NCBI RefSeq assembly: GCF_900496995.4
Contig: NC_044009.1
Span: 37,533,505 to 37,597,504 of the forward strand
DNA from: Aquila chrysaetos chrysaetos
Taxonomy: Eukaryota > Chordata > Aves > Accipitriformes > Accipitridae
Direction: 5' to 3'
DNA: 64,000 bases
Shown here: positions 22,801 to 33,215 of the stretch, piece after piece
Position numbering within the stretch: position 1 is the stretch's first letter
Layout of the letters: each line of letters opens with the position of its first letter
Notes under the pieces: model-generated
The model's input: the letters and a program-made list of their open reading frames with translations, nothing else
Databases searched by the model: none
What the model was told of the DNA's origin: nothing
Position numbers and translations under genes: made by a program

Positions 22801-25800
22801 AGGTTGGTATTTGTGCTTCTTTAGGTAGACCACAGTAGAAAAGGCTGCTGAAATTTAGTGTGAAAAAAATTGATCAATAAACTCATATGTAGAATTTGGT
22901 AAAGGATTTTCATGTATGGCTCGTTAAATCAACTGGGACACACATTATGGATCAGATACCTGGTTTCTGCTGCAGTCCATTAGGAGGGGTGTGTTAGGCC
23001 AGCACTAATGTGGGTAAGGTGTAAGTTCACTATACCCATGCTTATGCTGGCAATATACAGTCAGTCTGAGGCAAAGAGCTGTTGTAATGGGGCTCAATAT
23101 ATATACAGTACGTTAACACCTAGCGAAGCGTTTTAAGTGGCCATCTCTAACTGAATTCAGATTTTTTTGATTTAAGAAAGTTTGTAAGGTTTCTAAAGAA
23201 AACAAAAATAAAACCCCAAGAGTAATACTTTTGAGTTCCGAAATAAGGAGTACATGTAAAGCTTATGTATGTGCTGAAGATTATTCCATTGGTTAAATAT
23301 CCCAAGGCCTTATGAGTTTGGAGAACTTTTTGATGTTTGTTTCTTAAGTAAAGCACAGTTATTCATCCCATTCATTTTCTAATCTTTCAGACCATTAATT
23401 TTCCATTTTCAGTGTGTGACAGAGTTCTCATTAAAGTAAAAGGACAATGTTCAAATTCATGCCAGCAAGAGTTTCTCTTTCTGTTTGACTCAGCTTTCTC
23501 AGCTGGCAACAATCTTTTTGTGAGAGGACGGTACTTCTGATTTCCTCATTTCCAAGTACAAGACAGAAATTGAGGGAATTTTTTTTTCCCCTACTGCTGT
23601 CACTTCAGATCTCATTTTATCATAGAAACTGAAAGAGGTTTAGAGGATTATAAAAGCTTTCAACAGAATTGTAAGGCAGTTTTTGGCTACAAAGCATCTT
23701 GGCTCTCCCTGGAACAGTGCTAATTTTTAAGAGGTTATGAAGGAGCTGGGAACCTGGGAAGAAACAGTGTTTATATCAGAGAAGTTCTGTATACAGATGG
23801 CACAATTGCCAGCTCTTCTGAGCTCTGAGAGGAATAGAACAGGGTTGCATTTTAGCAAGGGACAGCCACTCAATATTACAAGAAAAAAGAAAGGTTTTGA
23901 GAATGATACTTCTAGTATTATACCCCAGTTGGAAGACAAGACATAAAAGGTCACTGTCATGATGAATTTGCATTCTAAATTGATCTTAACTATAAGCCCA
24001 AAATAAGACATTTCCAGAAGTTGGGTTTTTTCCCATACATTGTTTACAACCTTTAAGCTTTGTTGTGCTAATGAGTGAGAAGCTGAAAATAAAGCTGTTT
24101 CCTGTATAGAAAGCGATACTGGTTGTCTGTCTTTGTGACACAAGTTGAAAAAAATACATTTAAAAATAATTCAAGAAAATTAGGGTAGGAATTACAATTT
24201 TTCTCTCTTAAATGTTGTAAGATAGCAAGAACAACACAGGTAAGGAACAGAATGATTGCATTGTCACTTTCTCTGCCATACTTACTCAGCAACATGGAAA
24301 ATACATTTTTCATGGTAAATTTTCTGTCTTCAGTGAGGGAAATGGGCTCAAGTAAGGCCATTTACTTGACCTTAATGTCTTGGGTGCAGCTGATAGCAGA
24401 AGCAAAATGTCCTGAGTCTGTCTCGTATTTGAATGGGATAGTCCCTGAAATCCAGGTAGCTTAAACACAGGGACTCATTGTTAAATTAATGGTAAGTAGT
24501 GGATCACAAAAACTTAAAAGAGTTGAAATACTCTACTTAGTTCCATGTTACTACAGACAGAGTGAATTCATGGTTTCAGAGTGTGTCCTAAACCACAAAT
24601 GTGCACTGAAGTGCAATTTTTCCAGCTGAGGTGAAAAAGGATTAGATGATGGGTTCCTTTAAATCATCTTGTGCTCAAAGTTGAACTGTCTCCTGCCTTG
24701 TGTTCTGTTTCTTCCTTCATAGAAAATATTTTTAAATGATTTTTCACACAGTACCTCTTTTCTGGAGCCTTAATGATTATTAGAATCATTAACGGGGGGG
24801 GGGGGGGTGTATTTTAACATTTTTGGGCCCCTTTAAATGTATAAGCTACTCTTCGAGCTTCCTTAAGAAAGCTTTCAATTGGATGCTTAATTTCAGTCAA
24901 GTTGGAATTTTCAAGAGATAGAAAGTGCCAGTTGTGGTGTAGCATTGCTTACTAAAGGATAAAGTATAATCTTAGCAGTGATAATATAAATTCTGTTGTG
25001 TGGATGCTATGAGGAGACCACCATATGCTTAAAAGGGGTTGGTAATGTTCTGAGTAGTATTCTCTTATCTTGTTTCCCATGAAATGTTTTTGTTGGGAGG
25101 AAAGGTGAAATACATATTGAAAACTTAACAGTTAACTTAATCCATTGCTGTTTAGAGTGTTTATGTTTCAGTGTTGTTTATGTAGTTTTGTTTGCATTTG
25201 GTTTTTCTGTTGCTTTTATATTTCACTGGGAAAATATCAGCATGGATTGTTTTGATATGTGGGGGATTTTTAGATGGAAAAAAGGGGTGGAGGAGGGGAT
25301 GGTGAAATCTGACAACATCCCATTGAGTCCAGATGTGAATCATTGCCAGTGTGTTTTATAACTTTAGATGTATAAAACACATAGCTGAAAACTGATTGTT
25401 TTTCTTGGCTTGAAATTATTTTTAATCTAATCTTGTTGGACTTGACAGTGATGGTTGTGGTTTCTTGCTTAGACTTCTTTTACTTTGTCCTGGGCAACAT
25501 ACTTGTTGGCAAAGCACCCTGAGATTCAACAACGTGTTCATGAGGAAATAGTCAATAAGCTGGGGAAAGACCAAGTTCCTCTTGCTCATGATGTCCCGAA
25601 ATTGCCTTTGATTAGAGCTGTGCTGAAAGAAACCTTGAGGTATGTAACAGACAACTGCAATCATTAATTAAAAAAATTAATTCCGTGTAGTTGTAATGCA
25701 TTTTGAGTCCATGCTAACATTTGTATTTAGTTGTCGTTGCTGCTATTTGCTGCTTCTGGTTTTATTTATTGTAGCAGTATTGTGTCCAAGGATGCCTAAG

Positions 25801-28800
25801 CAACGAAATATGATAGATTATATAATGTTTAATATTTTTAAGTATGGTAGAAGTAGTATCATATATGTAGGACATGTCTGTTAAGGTAGGTAATTGAAAG
25901 CTTGATTTTTGCCTTTTAAGTATTAGTCTGTATGATGGACTGTAACAACCTCCTCCCCCACGCTGGTACTTTGCAGTGCCACTACAATCATTTTAAGCTT
26001 CTTGACTTAAATTGAAGGCATGTGACATGCTTTTTTTACATGTTTATACCAAACGTTCACAGTGAGGTGAGGGGAATAAGAGGATTTTAGAGAAGGCATC
26101 AACAAGGCTTTTTCAGCTCCCAGTAGTGCTAAAACATCTCCAGCTTGACCAATTGATTGCATGTTTTTACATGTGTAAAGCAAATAAATACATAGACCAA
26201 ATAGCTCAACCTCCAGTTACAAGTAAATAACTTTTTTCAGGTATTAATCATATTCTCACAGATGATTCAAGGTCTTTGAATCTCCAAGGTGTTCTGTACT
26301 TTTGAAAAACCTTTTTGCTGTGAATGCATATTGCATTCATATTGTATATTTGTGAATGCAAATTGGAATCTAAACTTTTAAAGTTGTACTAGTTATTACT
26401 GTTGAACTTCTCACAAATATTTGTCTCTAGGTTATATCCAGTATTGCCAGGAAACGGAAGAGTGACCCAAAAAGACTTGATCGTTGGAGGATACTTGATA
26501 CCTAAAGGGGTAGGTTCTATTGCAGTCCTCTGCAGAGAACACAGTTTAATTTTTGTTTATGAAATGTGATTACAACATATATACGCTTCATTGATTTCAA
26601 AAGATTTCACCGAGCTAGAGCGTTAAGAGGAAGGTATTTCCCATAATACCCATTTATATGACAAAAATGGATTTTATAATTGACTTATTGCTGTTGTTTG
26701 GGTTTTTTTAGATTTAGTCCTCACCTGCTAATCAAATTTACCATCATGACTTGTTCTTAATATTCTTCAGGGTGGAGTCTATTAATAACATCTTCGTGCA
26801 ATGCTACAATTTGATTAAAAAAGCATAAATTTCATTATTCTTGTGGTTTTCTAATTCTTTGCCTGTTAATTCCCTTGTAGAAAGAGTTTAATTTCCTTTT
26901 TAAATTATGAATCTTTTCTTTATACTATTCAAAGATTACACAGAGATCATGGTAGAACTGTATGGCTCTATTTTAAATGACAGCACTTCTGTGTTAGAGC
27001 AACGTGGCTTTAAAACAGTCAGAATTCTTAATTCAAAAATATACTTAATGAATATATTAAGTATATTATATATTATAATATAATTCATTTAAAACAATTT
27101 GAAGATTATTTCATTTGACCAGTTGAGAAAGGGATCTGATTTTCTAGGCATCCTTTTTTCTTCCAGAATTACTGAAAGATACTTAGTTTTTATCACCTCA
27201 TGTTGCAGAAATTACAGTAATTACAAATGCTTTTTTATTTTTTGATGTGTATTGGAGTTAGCTAAATATAAATATAATTTATTTCCTCAGACGCAGCTGG
27301 CACTCTGTCATTATACTACTTCATACAGCGAAGAAAATTTCTCAATGGCAAATGAGTTCCGACCAGAGCGCTGGCTGAGGAAAGATAATTTGGACAGAGT
27401 AGACAATTTTGGTTCCATCCCCTTTGGTTATGGCATTCGAAGCTGTATAGGAAAAAGAATTGCAGAGCTGGAAATTCATCTTGCACTGATTCAGGTTAGA
27501 ACTATGTGACAGCATTACAAGAAGAAAAATATATTGGTATGGTTCTTTTCTATGTATACCATTTCTGGATAACTTACAGTGCTCAAAAACTTTGTTTTGG
27601 AGTGTTGTCTAGCATACTCATCTTGCAAAGGCTTAAAAAATGAAAATAATCATGCTTGAAATGTAGCATACTAGTTAAACTACATTGGAGAAGAAAAGGT
27701 GTTTATAGTACAAATGAAGTAAAACTAAAGGTAAGACTGTTAAGGAAATCTACGGATTTAGTACAGAAGGTTTTTGTAAGCAAATTGGAAATCTTTCTTA
27801 ATGTATATTAGAATGCTTACCTGCTCAGTTTCAGTATTTTACTTACGAAGAATTCAGTACTACAAAGGTGTAAAATAGTTTTTATATCCTTTTACTGACC
27901 ACAGTGTTAAGACAAGTAGTAGAATTTTTCCGTGTTCTGTGGTTTTCTGTCCCTTCTTGTTCTTTCTTCTAACTTTATTATCATTTTAGATATATATTAT
28001 TTATAGTTATAGAAGTAGTTAGTACATATTGATATATATTGTTTTCCATTGCTTCATATCATAAAGAAAGCCTTCCCAACAGCTGCTACATTTTTTGTCA
28101 TTTACAAGACACCCTTTAACTTAAATATTGAGATCAGATTGTGCAATCAAACCTCAAAGATTTGGAAACTATTTATAGTTACTTAACTATAAAAATATTT
28201 AGACCCATTATATGTATTCAAAGCAAACTTGATTGAGTTTGCCTTAGAATTACCTTAAGTAAACTCCTAGAGCAATCTCTGAATAATAGAGTGAGATAGC
28301 TCTCAGGGGGCTGGATAAAACAAACAAACATACTTGCATCTTTTTGAAAATGAGGATCAAGGAAGTAATAGAGAGCCTGCTTTTGCTTTCTGGAAAGAAA
28401 CTAGAACAAAATAGCACACAACCTATTTACAAGAATCGAGATGTATTTCTATTTTTAAATTACTTAAATATCATGAAGCATGGAGCTGATCAATGAGAAA
28501 TTATGTCAGACCAGTCTGATTTCTTTCTTTGACTTGATCATTTACCTAATGTGGTGGATATAAAATAAATCATGTATTCTGACTTCAGGAAGTATTTTCA
28601 CATGTCCTAAACATTGTTCCCACAATTAAATTAAATAAAGTTTGTTCCAGATGGAAGTACCTATAAAACGCATGCACAACTGGTTGGAAAAAAGAAATAG
28701 CTGGAGGCAGTAGCTGTCAAATATTTGCTGTTGAACTGGGAAAACATTTAATTAAAATTCTATAAGAGTCTGTCCTGCATTTGATTTAGGTTGGTATTTT

Positions 28801-30325
28801 CATTAACAGTGTAAATGATGGATTAGAGAATACTTTTAGAGTTTGCGTAGGGTATCAAGCTGACATGTATTAAGTTAAAATCAGAGGATGTGAATATAGA
28901 ATTATGAAAAAATGGAGAAATATTCCAGAATCAACACAAAATTGTTCACTAAGGACAGTTGCAAGTTACTGCTCTTGAGAAGAAATCAAATGCATAAATA
29001 CAAATTGCTGACCAGCTGGCTGGGTAATTAGTACCATATAAACAGACTGCAGGGATATAGTAAAAAAATCGGTCAACAATAATAATGATGCTAATTCTGA
29101 AAAGGCAGTGTAATTCTCGCGTGTATTAACAGTATTAACAAGCATGTTGTATGCCAGAAAGAGGAGTTAAATTACTCAGTCTTACCAAACATTGGTGAAT
29201 CCTCAAGCTAGACAATGATGTGCAACCAACCCTGTGCGCTGCATTTTAAGGACAATATAGTCAAATTGGAGGAAATTCAGAAGATGGAGAGAATACCAAG
29301 AATGAGGTGCTTGAAAAAGAGAAGAATGAGATGAAAATTTGATCAAACTTCTAACACTGAAAAGGTAGTTAAGTATAGGAGAATAGTGCATTGTTTACCA
29401 TGCTTACTAGGAGAAGGATAAGAGAAGATTGCTTAGTTTATAGGAAAAAGTGTTTGAGATTTAATATTAGGAAAAGTTGAGGATGTTGAGGTATTTTCTT
29501 CTTGAAGGTTTAAAATAGATAGCTGATGTATTCTATGTTCAGCTTCAAAACAGGTGAGATAAATCTCTTGAAGTTTGTTTTAGCCCACGATTTCTGTGAT
29601 TTATGTTTGCAACTAATTCTCTCAGTTTCATTCATTAAGTGTATAGAAATAGAGGTTTAATGTATAGAGAACCTGTGTGATTGAATTACAGTGATTCTGT
29701 TCAGGAGAGGTTCTACTATTTGGCTCCTTGAATGATGATTGTTTCACTTGGTGCACTTGCTGTCTCATGTTTGTTTTGTTTCCTTCTGCCCAGGAAGAGA
29801 AATGTGTGCGATGGGATTGGGACGCTTCTATTGCTTTGTTTTATAATTGCACATATTGATTTGTATTAAAGGAAGCAAAATCAAAAACACGTAGGGAGGA
29901 AGTTCACAAGGTTTGAAAGAGACCGTAGTTTCTTTGATAGCTCAGACTGTTTAATCTAGTTGTGTGGAAATTCTTCAGAAAGGACTGTCTGAGTCCTCCC
30001 TCAATCAGAGGAGGAAGATTTTTAGCTATAATCTTTACCTTCTAACAACTATTTTTAATTTCTTGTGTGGGAATTATAGCACTTAGACCCCACAGAACTG
30101 GCAACAGATATTTTGTTTGTGACAGTCTGTTATGTTCTCTTTTCCAAAGTCTAATCTTCATCTGTAATTTTGCAGGTTTTCTAATAGTTGTCCTGTTTAT
30201 CTTCACAGTTGCTTCAGAATTTTGAGATCAAAATTTCTCCCAAAACCAAACCAGTTCATGCCAAAACCCATGGACTTTTGACTCCTGGAAACTCCATCGA
30301 TGTGAGATTTTCTGACAGAAAGTGA
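10504..30325 (+). CDS. CYP27C1: Cytochrome P450 27C1 (retinol 3,4-desaturase), nine coding exons
   Basis: A mitochondrial P450. In zebrafish, frog and human the family member desaturates all-trans retinol (vitamin A1) at C3-C4 to vitamin A2, taking electrons from adrenodoxin. Exons: 10504-10842, 15730-15920, 17565-17764, 20341-20550, 22318-22481, 25473-25639, 26431-26509, 27291-27494, 30209-30325. All introns are GT-AG, phases match, and the join is 1,671 nt (556 residues), close to the roughly 540 of relatives. Landmarks: I-helix AGVDTT at 364-369, K-helix ExxR (ETLR) at 421-424, FRPERW at 473-478, and the haem loop FGYGIRSCIG at 495-504 with Cys502 as predicted iron ligand. The first ~85 residues are variable and basic, as in a mitochondrial presequence. 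No frameshift or missing catalytic residue was seen, so it looks intact. Confidence 0.95.
11061..11078. repeat. Poly-G run, 18 bp
   Basis: Uninterrupted G18 within the CpG island of CYP27C1 intron 1. Length is likely polymorphic or uncertain. Confidence 0.85.
11243..11267. repeat. Poly-A run, 25 bp
   Basis: Uninterrupted A25 inside otherwise GC-rich DNA. No target-site duplication or retroposed body was recognised next to it. Confidence 0.85.
11605..11624 (+). promoter_or_regulatory. TATA-like box and TFAP2-type palindrome in intron 1 island
   Basis: TATATAG at 11,605-11,611 is followed by the perfect palindrome CCCCTGAGGGG at 11,614-11,624, which fits the TFAP2 consensus SCCTSRGGS. A TATA-like box inside a CpG island is suggestive of a core promoter, but orientation and use are unproven. 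Confidence 0.35.
11704..11718 (+). promoter_or_regulatory. CDE/CHR-like cell-cycle element
   Basis: GGCGG at 11,704-11,708, a four-base gap, then TTTGAA at 11,713-11,718. This matches the bipartite CDE-N4-CHR arrangement of DREAM/MuvB-repressed promoters such as CDC25C. A reverse CCAAT (ATTGG) follows at 11,839-11,843. Confidence 0.35.
11839..11843 (-). promoter_or_regulatory. CCAAT box (reverse orientation)
   Basis: ATTGG on the + strand, reading CCAAT on the minus strand, in the GC-rich intron 1 island; a candidate NF-Y site 121 bp from the CHR-like motif. Confidence 0.3.
15730..15920 (+). CDS. CYP27C1: CYP27C1 exon 2
   Basis: 191 bp, from the TTGTAG acceptor to GTAAGT at 15,921. It encodes QKHTQEYGKIFKSHFGPQF onward, through VSIADRDMVAQVL and ending RGRATGLIS plus two bases of an Ala codon. 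It covers the N-terminal beta sheet and start of the B helix region of the P450 fold, which is strongly conserved in CYP27C1. Confidence 0.95.
15921..17564 (+). other. CYP27C1: CYP27C1 intron 2
   Basis: 1,644 bp, GTAAGT to TTCTAG. AT-rich; nothing further recognised. Confidence 0.85.
17565..17764 (+). CDS. CYP27C1: CYP27C1 exon 3
   Basis: 200 bp, completing the split Ala codon and continuing EGEQWLKMRSVLRQKILKPK, the C-helix region whose WxxxR motif (Trp and Arg of WLKMR) contacts a haem propionate. Ends in phase 1 after FFKYSME, before GTAAGC. Confidence 0.95.
19100..19690 (+). mobile_element. Ancient CR1-type LINE fragment (RT region), sense
   Basis: Diverged but colinear with the reverse-transcriptase part of old amniote CR1 elements as I remember it. 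Recognisable blocks are a GTTAATAGACCAGTTCCTCT segment near 19,121, a TTCTATCAAACTGAGAG segment near 19,470, GATAAATGGAAGAAATGGTC near 19,617, and TTTATATAAAGTACTG near 19,666. No open frame is left. Boundaries are approximate and it may be two pieces. Confidence 0.65.
19801..19821. repeat. 21-bp inverted repeat
   Basis: GCAAGTGTGT and its exact reverse complement ACACACTTGC, separated by one C. The 12-bp palindrome CACTTGCAAGTG overlaps its left end. No function is evident. Confidence 0.7.
20341..20550 (+). CDS. CYP27C1: CYP27C1 exon 4
   Basis: 210 bp, GTGCAG acceptor to GTAAGA. Encodes GVATILYECRLGCLENNVPQ through YIEALELMFSMFKTTMYAG and WREFCRSWDGLFKF, covering the E to G helix region near the substrate access channel. 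Ends in phase 1 (first base of a Ser codon). Confidence 0.95.
20551..22317 (+). other. CYP27C1: CYP27C1 intron 4
   Basis: 1,767 bp, GTAAGA to CTAAAG. AT-rich with a T-run near 22,195-22,210; nothing else recognised. Confidence 0.85.
22318..22481 (+). CDS. CYP27C1: CYP27C1 exon 5
   Basis: 164 bp, ending in phase 0. Encodes SQIHVDNKLKAIQSQLDQGE through YANMTEMLLAGVDT. The C-terminal part is the I helix; AGVDT with the next exon's Thr makes the oxygen-activation motif (residues 364-369). Confidence 0.95.
22482..25472 (+). other. CYP27C1: CYP27C1 intron 5
   Basis: 2,991 bp, GTAAGC to GCTTAG. AT-rich; contains a G14 run at 24,794-24,807. No supported exon or mobile element. Confidence 0.85.
24794..24807. 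repeat. Poly-G run, 14 bp
   Basis: Uninterrupted G14 in AT-rich intron 5 of CYP27C1. Confidence 0.85.
25473..25639 (+). CDS. CYP27C1: CYP27C1 exon 6
   Basis: 167 bp, phase 0 to phase 2. Encodes TSFTLSWATYLLAKHPEIQQ through PLIRAVLKETL, with the Arg of the K-helix ExxR split across the next junction. Glu421 and Arg424 form the invariant salt-bridge pair. Confidence 0.95.
25640..26430 (+). other. CYP27C1: CYP27C1 intron 6
   Basis: 791 bp, GTATGT to CTCTAG. Nothing recognised. Confidence 0.85.
26431..26509 (+). CDS. CYP27C1: CYP27C1 exon 7
   Basis: 79 bp; completes the ExxR Arg codon and encodes LYPVLPGNGRVTQKDLIVGG then YLIPKG. This is the beta-sheet segment after the K helix. Ends in phase 0 before GTAGGT. 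Confidence 0.95.
26510..27290 (+). other. CYP27C1: CYP27C1 intron 7
   Basis: 781 bp, GTAGGT to CCTCAG. Contains an AT-only palindromic stretch near 27,041-27,064. Nothing else recognised. Confidence 0.85.
27041..27064. repeat. AT-rich inverted repeat
   Basis: ATACTTAA at 27,041-27,048 and its reverse complement TTAAGTAT at 27,057-27,064, followed by TATAT-rich sequence to about 27,087. Probably a simple low-complexity cruciform-prone stretch. Confidence 0.6.
27291..27494 (+). CDS. CYP27C1: CYP27C1 exon 8 (haem-binding loop)
   Basis: 204 bp, phase 0 at both ends. Encodes TQLALCHYTTSYSEENF, then the FRPERW meander motif and the Cys-ligand loop FGYGIRSCIGKR. Cys502 is the predicted axial thiolate ligand. 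All consensus positions of FxxGxRxCxG are present. Confidence 0.97.
27495..30208 (+). other. CYP27C1: CYP27C1 intron 8
   Basis: 2,714 bp, GTTAGA to TTCACAG. About 1.2 kb of it is a sense-strand CR1 fossil (28.36-29.58 kb). Confidence 0.85.
28360..29580 (+). mobile_element. Ancient CR1-type LINE, 3' half, sense
   Basis: About 1.2 kb colinear with the RT-to-3' end of old amniote CR1 elements as remembered. Markers in order include TCTGATTTCTTTCTTTGAC near 28,516, GCACAACTGGTTGGAAAA near 28,674, ATACTTTTAGAGTTTGCG near 28,830, GCAAGTTACTGCTCTTGAGA near 28,962, CAAATTGGAGGAAATTCAGA near 29,263 and ATTAGGAAAAGTTGAGGATG near 29,466. Many stops and indels; inactive. It is the longest mobile-element relic recognised in the window. 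Confidence 0.8.
30209..30325 (+). CDS. CYP27C1: CYP27C1 exon 9 (C-terminus)
   Basis: 117 bp including the TGA at 30,323-30,325. Encodes LLQNFEIKISPKTKPVHAKT through HGLLTPGNSIDVRFSDRK, the end of the L helix and the C-terminal strands of the P450 fold. Conserved C-terminus with no extension. Confidence 0.95.
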   Translation: MLQNFEIKISPKTKPVHAKTHGLLTPGNSIDVRFSDRK

Positions 30326-30847
30326 GACTCAAATGTTTTGCAAATACTTGTGTGATTTTCATGGGAACAGACTTGCATCTTATGGATGTTTAATCACGTT
30401 TGTTCTCTGGTTTGTAGGTATTTGGCAAAATGATCAAGTATTATGTTCTGCCTTAGTGCTACCAGTACATAAGAGAAATTACCTCTCCTATAGTAGATAA
30501 TTACACATATGAAAATATATACTGAAAAAATTCCTTCTTGCCCTTGGAATCTCTTTTTACCTGGAAAGATTTCTAGTAATAACAACAAATGCACTGAAAA
30601 AAACCAAAATTAAATTAAGACATGTCAGTATCATTCAGTGGTTTTGTTACACTGCTTTGTCATAAAAGTCAACTACTCAGTGAGTCTGAGAGCAAGAGGG
30701 TTACTATATAATATGTGAAAATTAGCTGCATTTATGAGTTCATGTTTTCCTGTGTCACATCCTCCAGTGTTTTTTAAAAGTTTCCACATAACATTGAAAT
30801 TATGAGATCATTTTTCTCTTGTCTGTAAGAACATTTACTCTGCGTGT

Positions 30848-30853
30848 AATAAA
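30848..30853 (+). promoter_or_regulatory. CYP27C1 proximal polyadenylation signal AATAAA
   Basis: First canonical signal after the stop, with a second at 30,891-30,896. Either could end the short transcript form. Confidence 0.5.
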
Positions 30854-32526
30854 AAATTAATGCAGTAATATGAAAAGTAAAGATAGAAAAAATAAAATTT
30901 ATGTCACTTTGTTTAGACTTGAAATACAGAACAATTAAAAATTTATCCAAACATAATCCCTATAAAATGTTTCTATATAATTAAAAAAAAATCTTAAAAG
31001 TTTAAATGTCACATTGTACAGTTATGAACCCAGACATTGTCCTCATCACCAAAGCGTAAACTGAGTGGAACAGCACAAGCCACTTTCTCACTGATCTAGC
31101 TAATATTATGCCAAAACCAAATGTAAATAATAAAAATGAAGTAGTTGTTACATTTTTATCATTTAATTAAAATACTACTATTAACCATCTTCACAGTTCT
31201 TCAGCAGTAAGAACTGAAAACTTCCCATCGTAACATGCTGTATCCATAGGCAGGTGCACAGTTGCCTTCTGTGGGATGGAAATGTGACTGCAGAAGTATT
31301 TGGAGACTTTTTTTTTACTATGTAGTGTCCAATACAAGGAGTGGACACCTGAAAGGTTTTTTTAGTTATTATTTTATTTTTCCTATGACAACTAACAGAA
31401 AAGTCTCTCTTGCATGAGACTTTAGTCTTTAGATAACTTTAATATCACTGCACTAACTTTATGTTCTCATTTTTGAGAGAAACCTTACACCTTGGGACCA
31501 TGTTATGCCTTGAACAATGCTCAAACCTACATATCCTAATATGAAATTAGCTATGTAATTATGTATAGTTAACTGTTTACATGTCAGGCTCTGACTGTTG
31601 TTTGTGAGGTAGTTTATGTACTGATAATAGTAAACTTTTTAGACGTATGCAGAGTTAGAAAAACATTCTGCAACTCGGTTTTTAAAATGACAACATTTTT
31701 CTTTGCTCATCTAGCTGTAAAAAGTCAGACAGGTTACAAATTATATAACACTGTAGTTTTAATGGTGTACATGACATTCCACATAGCTAACTACTACAGT
31801 CACATTGTTGTAGTATTTTTGTTACTTTTTGTAGTGCCTTTTCAAGGTCTTGACAAAGAAAAAAAAATCTCCTTTGTATGGATCTCATATATAAAACAAC
31901 AACACTAAACAAAATTGATCTGATCTGTGAGAAGATTAAATGTTTACATGATGACTTCAAAGTGTTAATCCTGTATTGCGCATATATATGTACTGTAAGA
32001 AAAACAGGTAATCTGTGGAGGGTTTTTTCCTTGAATGAGCTTGCCTTTTGATGCTGTTTTCCAGGGCTTCACATTATTCCCTTTTTTTTTTTTCTTTCCC
32101 ATTGTTATTTCCAATTGTCCCCATCTTAAATAGAATGAAGAGAGTTGTATTTGCCAGAGCCAGCTGACATTCCAAAGGAGATGTTTTGCAAAGGTCTATT
32201 TAAAAGTTTGTGGATTGAGTATTTGACTCCATAACTCTGCCTGGTTTTGTTGATTTGGGGACCAAAGGGCCCAAGCCTTGAATCCAAATCTGGATTCTGT
32301 ATGGTGCCCTCCTTTTCCATTGTCATAGCATCATTAGAAACACCAGCTATTGCTATGTTGCTGTACATTTGCTACTTGGTATCTGTCCCTAAGTAATACA
32401 TCACTGTAGAAGAGGGAAGAGGCATTCTAAAATGCTCTTTAAAGCATTTGATTCTTTTCATGAAAACAGAAAGCCTGTGATTTGTTTTAACAGAGCATCT
32501 ATCCATGTAAGTTGTCTTTTATACTT

Positions 32527-32532
32527 AATAAA
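32527..32532 (+). promoter_or_regulatory. CYP27C1 candidate distal polyadenylation signal AATAAA
   Basis: Canonical AATAAA about 2.2 kb past the stop, just before the downstream CR1 fossil. Use unproven. Confidence 0.35.
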
Positions 32533-32639
32533 ATATTTATACAGAATTTACAAGTCCTGGTTCTCATTTTAATTGCTATTTATAATTGCATTTTTCTGTA
32601 GTGTATTAAAGTTTTTAACTTCTTGGATAGAACTGCTAC

Positions 32640-33215
32640 ATGGGAAATTACTAGTTCAGCTAGAAAAGATGGGGATTCATACAAGAATTTTAAGGTGTGT
32701 AGTGACCTGGTTGAAGGAGAGATAATATTATATTAATATTACTGTCATTCTGGAGGAAAGTTACTGGCAAAGTTACTCAAGAAATACACTAGGACTTATT
32801 CTAATGCAATGTTTTGATTAATGGTAATTGCTTAATACATAGAAGAATATTAATGATATAAAGAGTGAAGGCATGAAGTATTAAAAAAAAAAAAATCAAA
32901 AAAACCCAGAACCCAGAATGTAATAGAGATGGGATGGAATTTAATAGCAAAAGCCATGTATGTAGGGAAAAAAAAGAATTTATTTGAGGAGCTCACCAGT
33001 TGAAAATTAAATGTGTAGAGGAAGACCTAGGTAATCACAGATGACTAGAAATTGCAAATGTGTTGGAATAATGAAAAATACAGCCTAGAATGTATGAGAT
33101 GAAGTATCTCTGACAGAGATTGGGGAAGAATAGGTGAGCCTGTATCTTAAGTGCTATATACAGTGTGGTTATGTGTTCAAGAAAGGTGGAGTTTGATTTG
33201 AACTGGTAAGGCGAC
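32640..33215 (+). mobile_element. Ancient CR1-type LINE fragment, sense, 3' of CYP27C1
   Basis: Colinear with the RT region of an old CR1 subfamily as remembered. Markers include AAAAGATGGGGATTCATA near 32,663, GACCTGGTTGAAGGAGAGAT near 32,704, GATGGGATGGAATTTAATAG near 32,929, GAGGAGCTCACCAGTTGAAA near 32,986, and GTTCAAGAAAGGTGGAGTTT near 33,176. Frame is broken throughout, with an inserted A-rich stretch at about 32,882. Its best-fitting CR1 variant seems to differ from that in intron 8, so they are probably separate insertions. Confidence 0.72.

Larger units (their letters stand above)
30326..32540 (+). other. CYP27C1: CYP27C1 3' UTR region
   Basis: AT-rich sequence after the stop with several ATTTA-like pentamers. 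AATAAA signals at 30,848-30,853 and 30,891-30,896 would give a UTR of about 0.55-0.6 kb. Another at 32,527-32,532 would give about 2.2 kb. The true 3' end is unknown. Confidence 0.5.
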
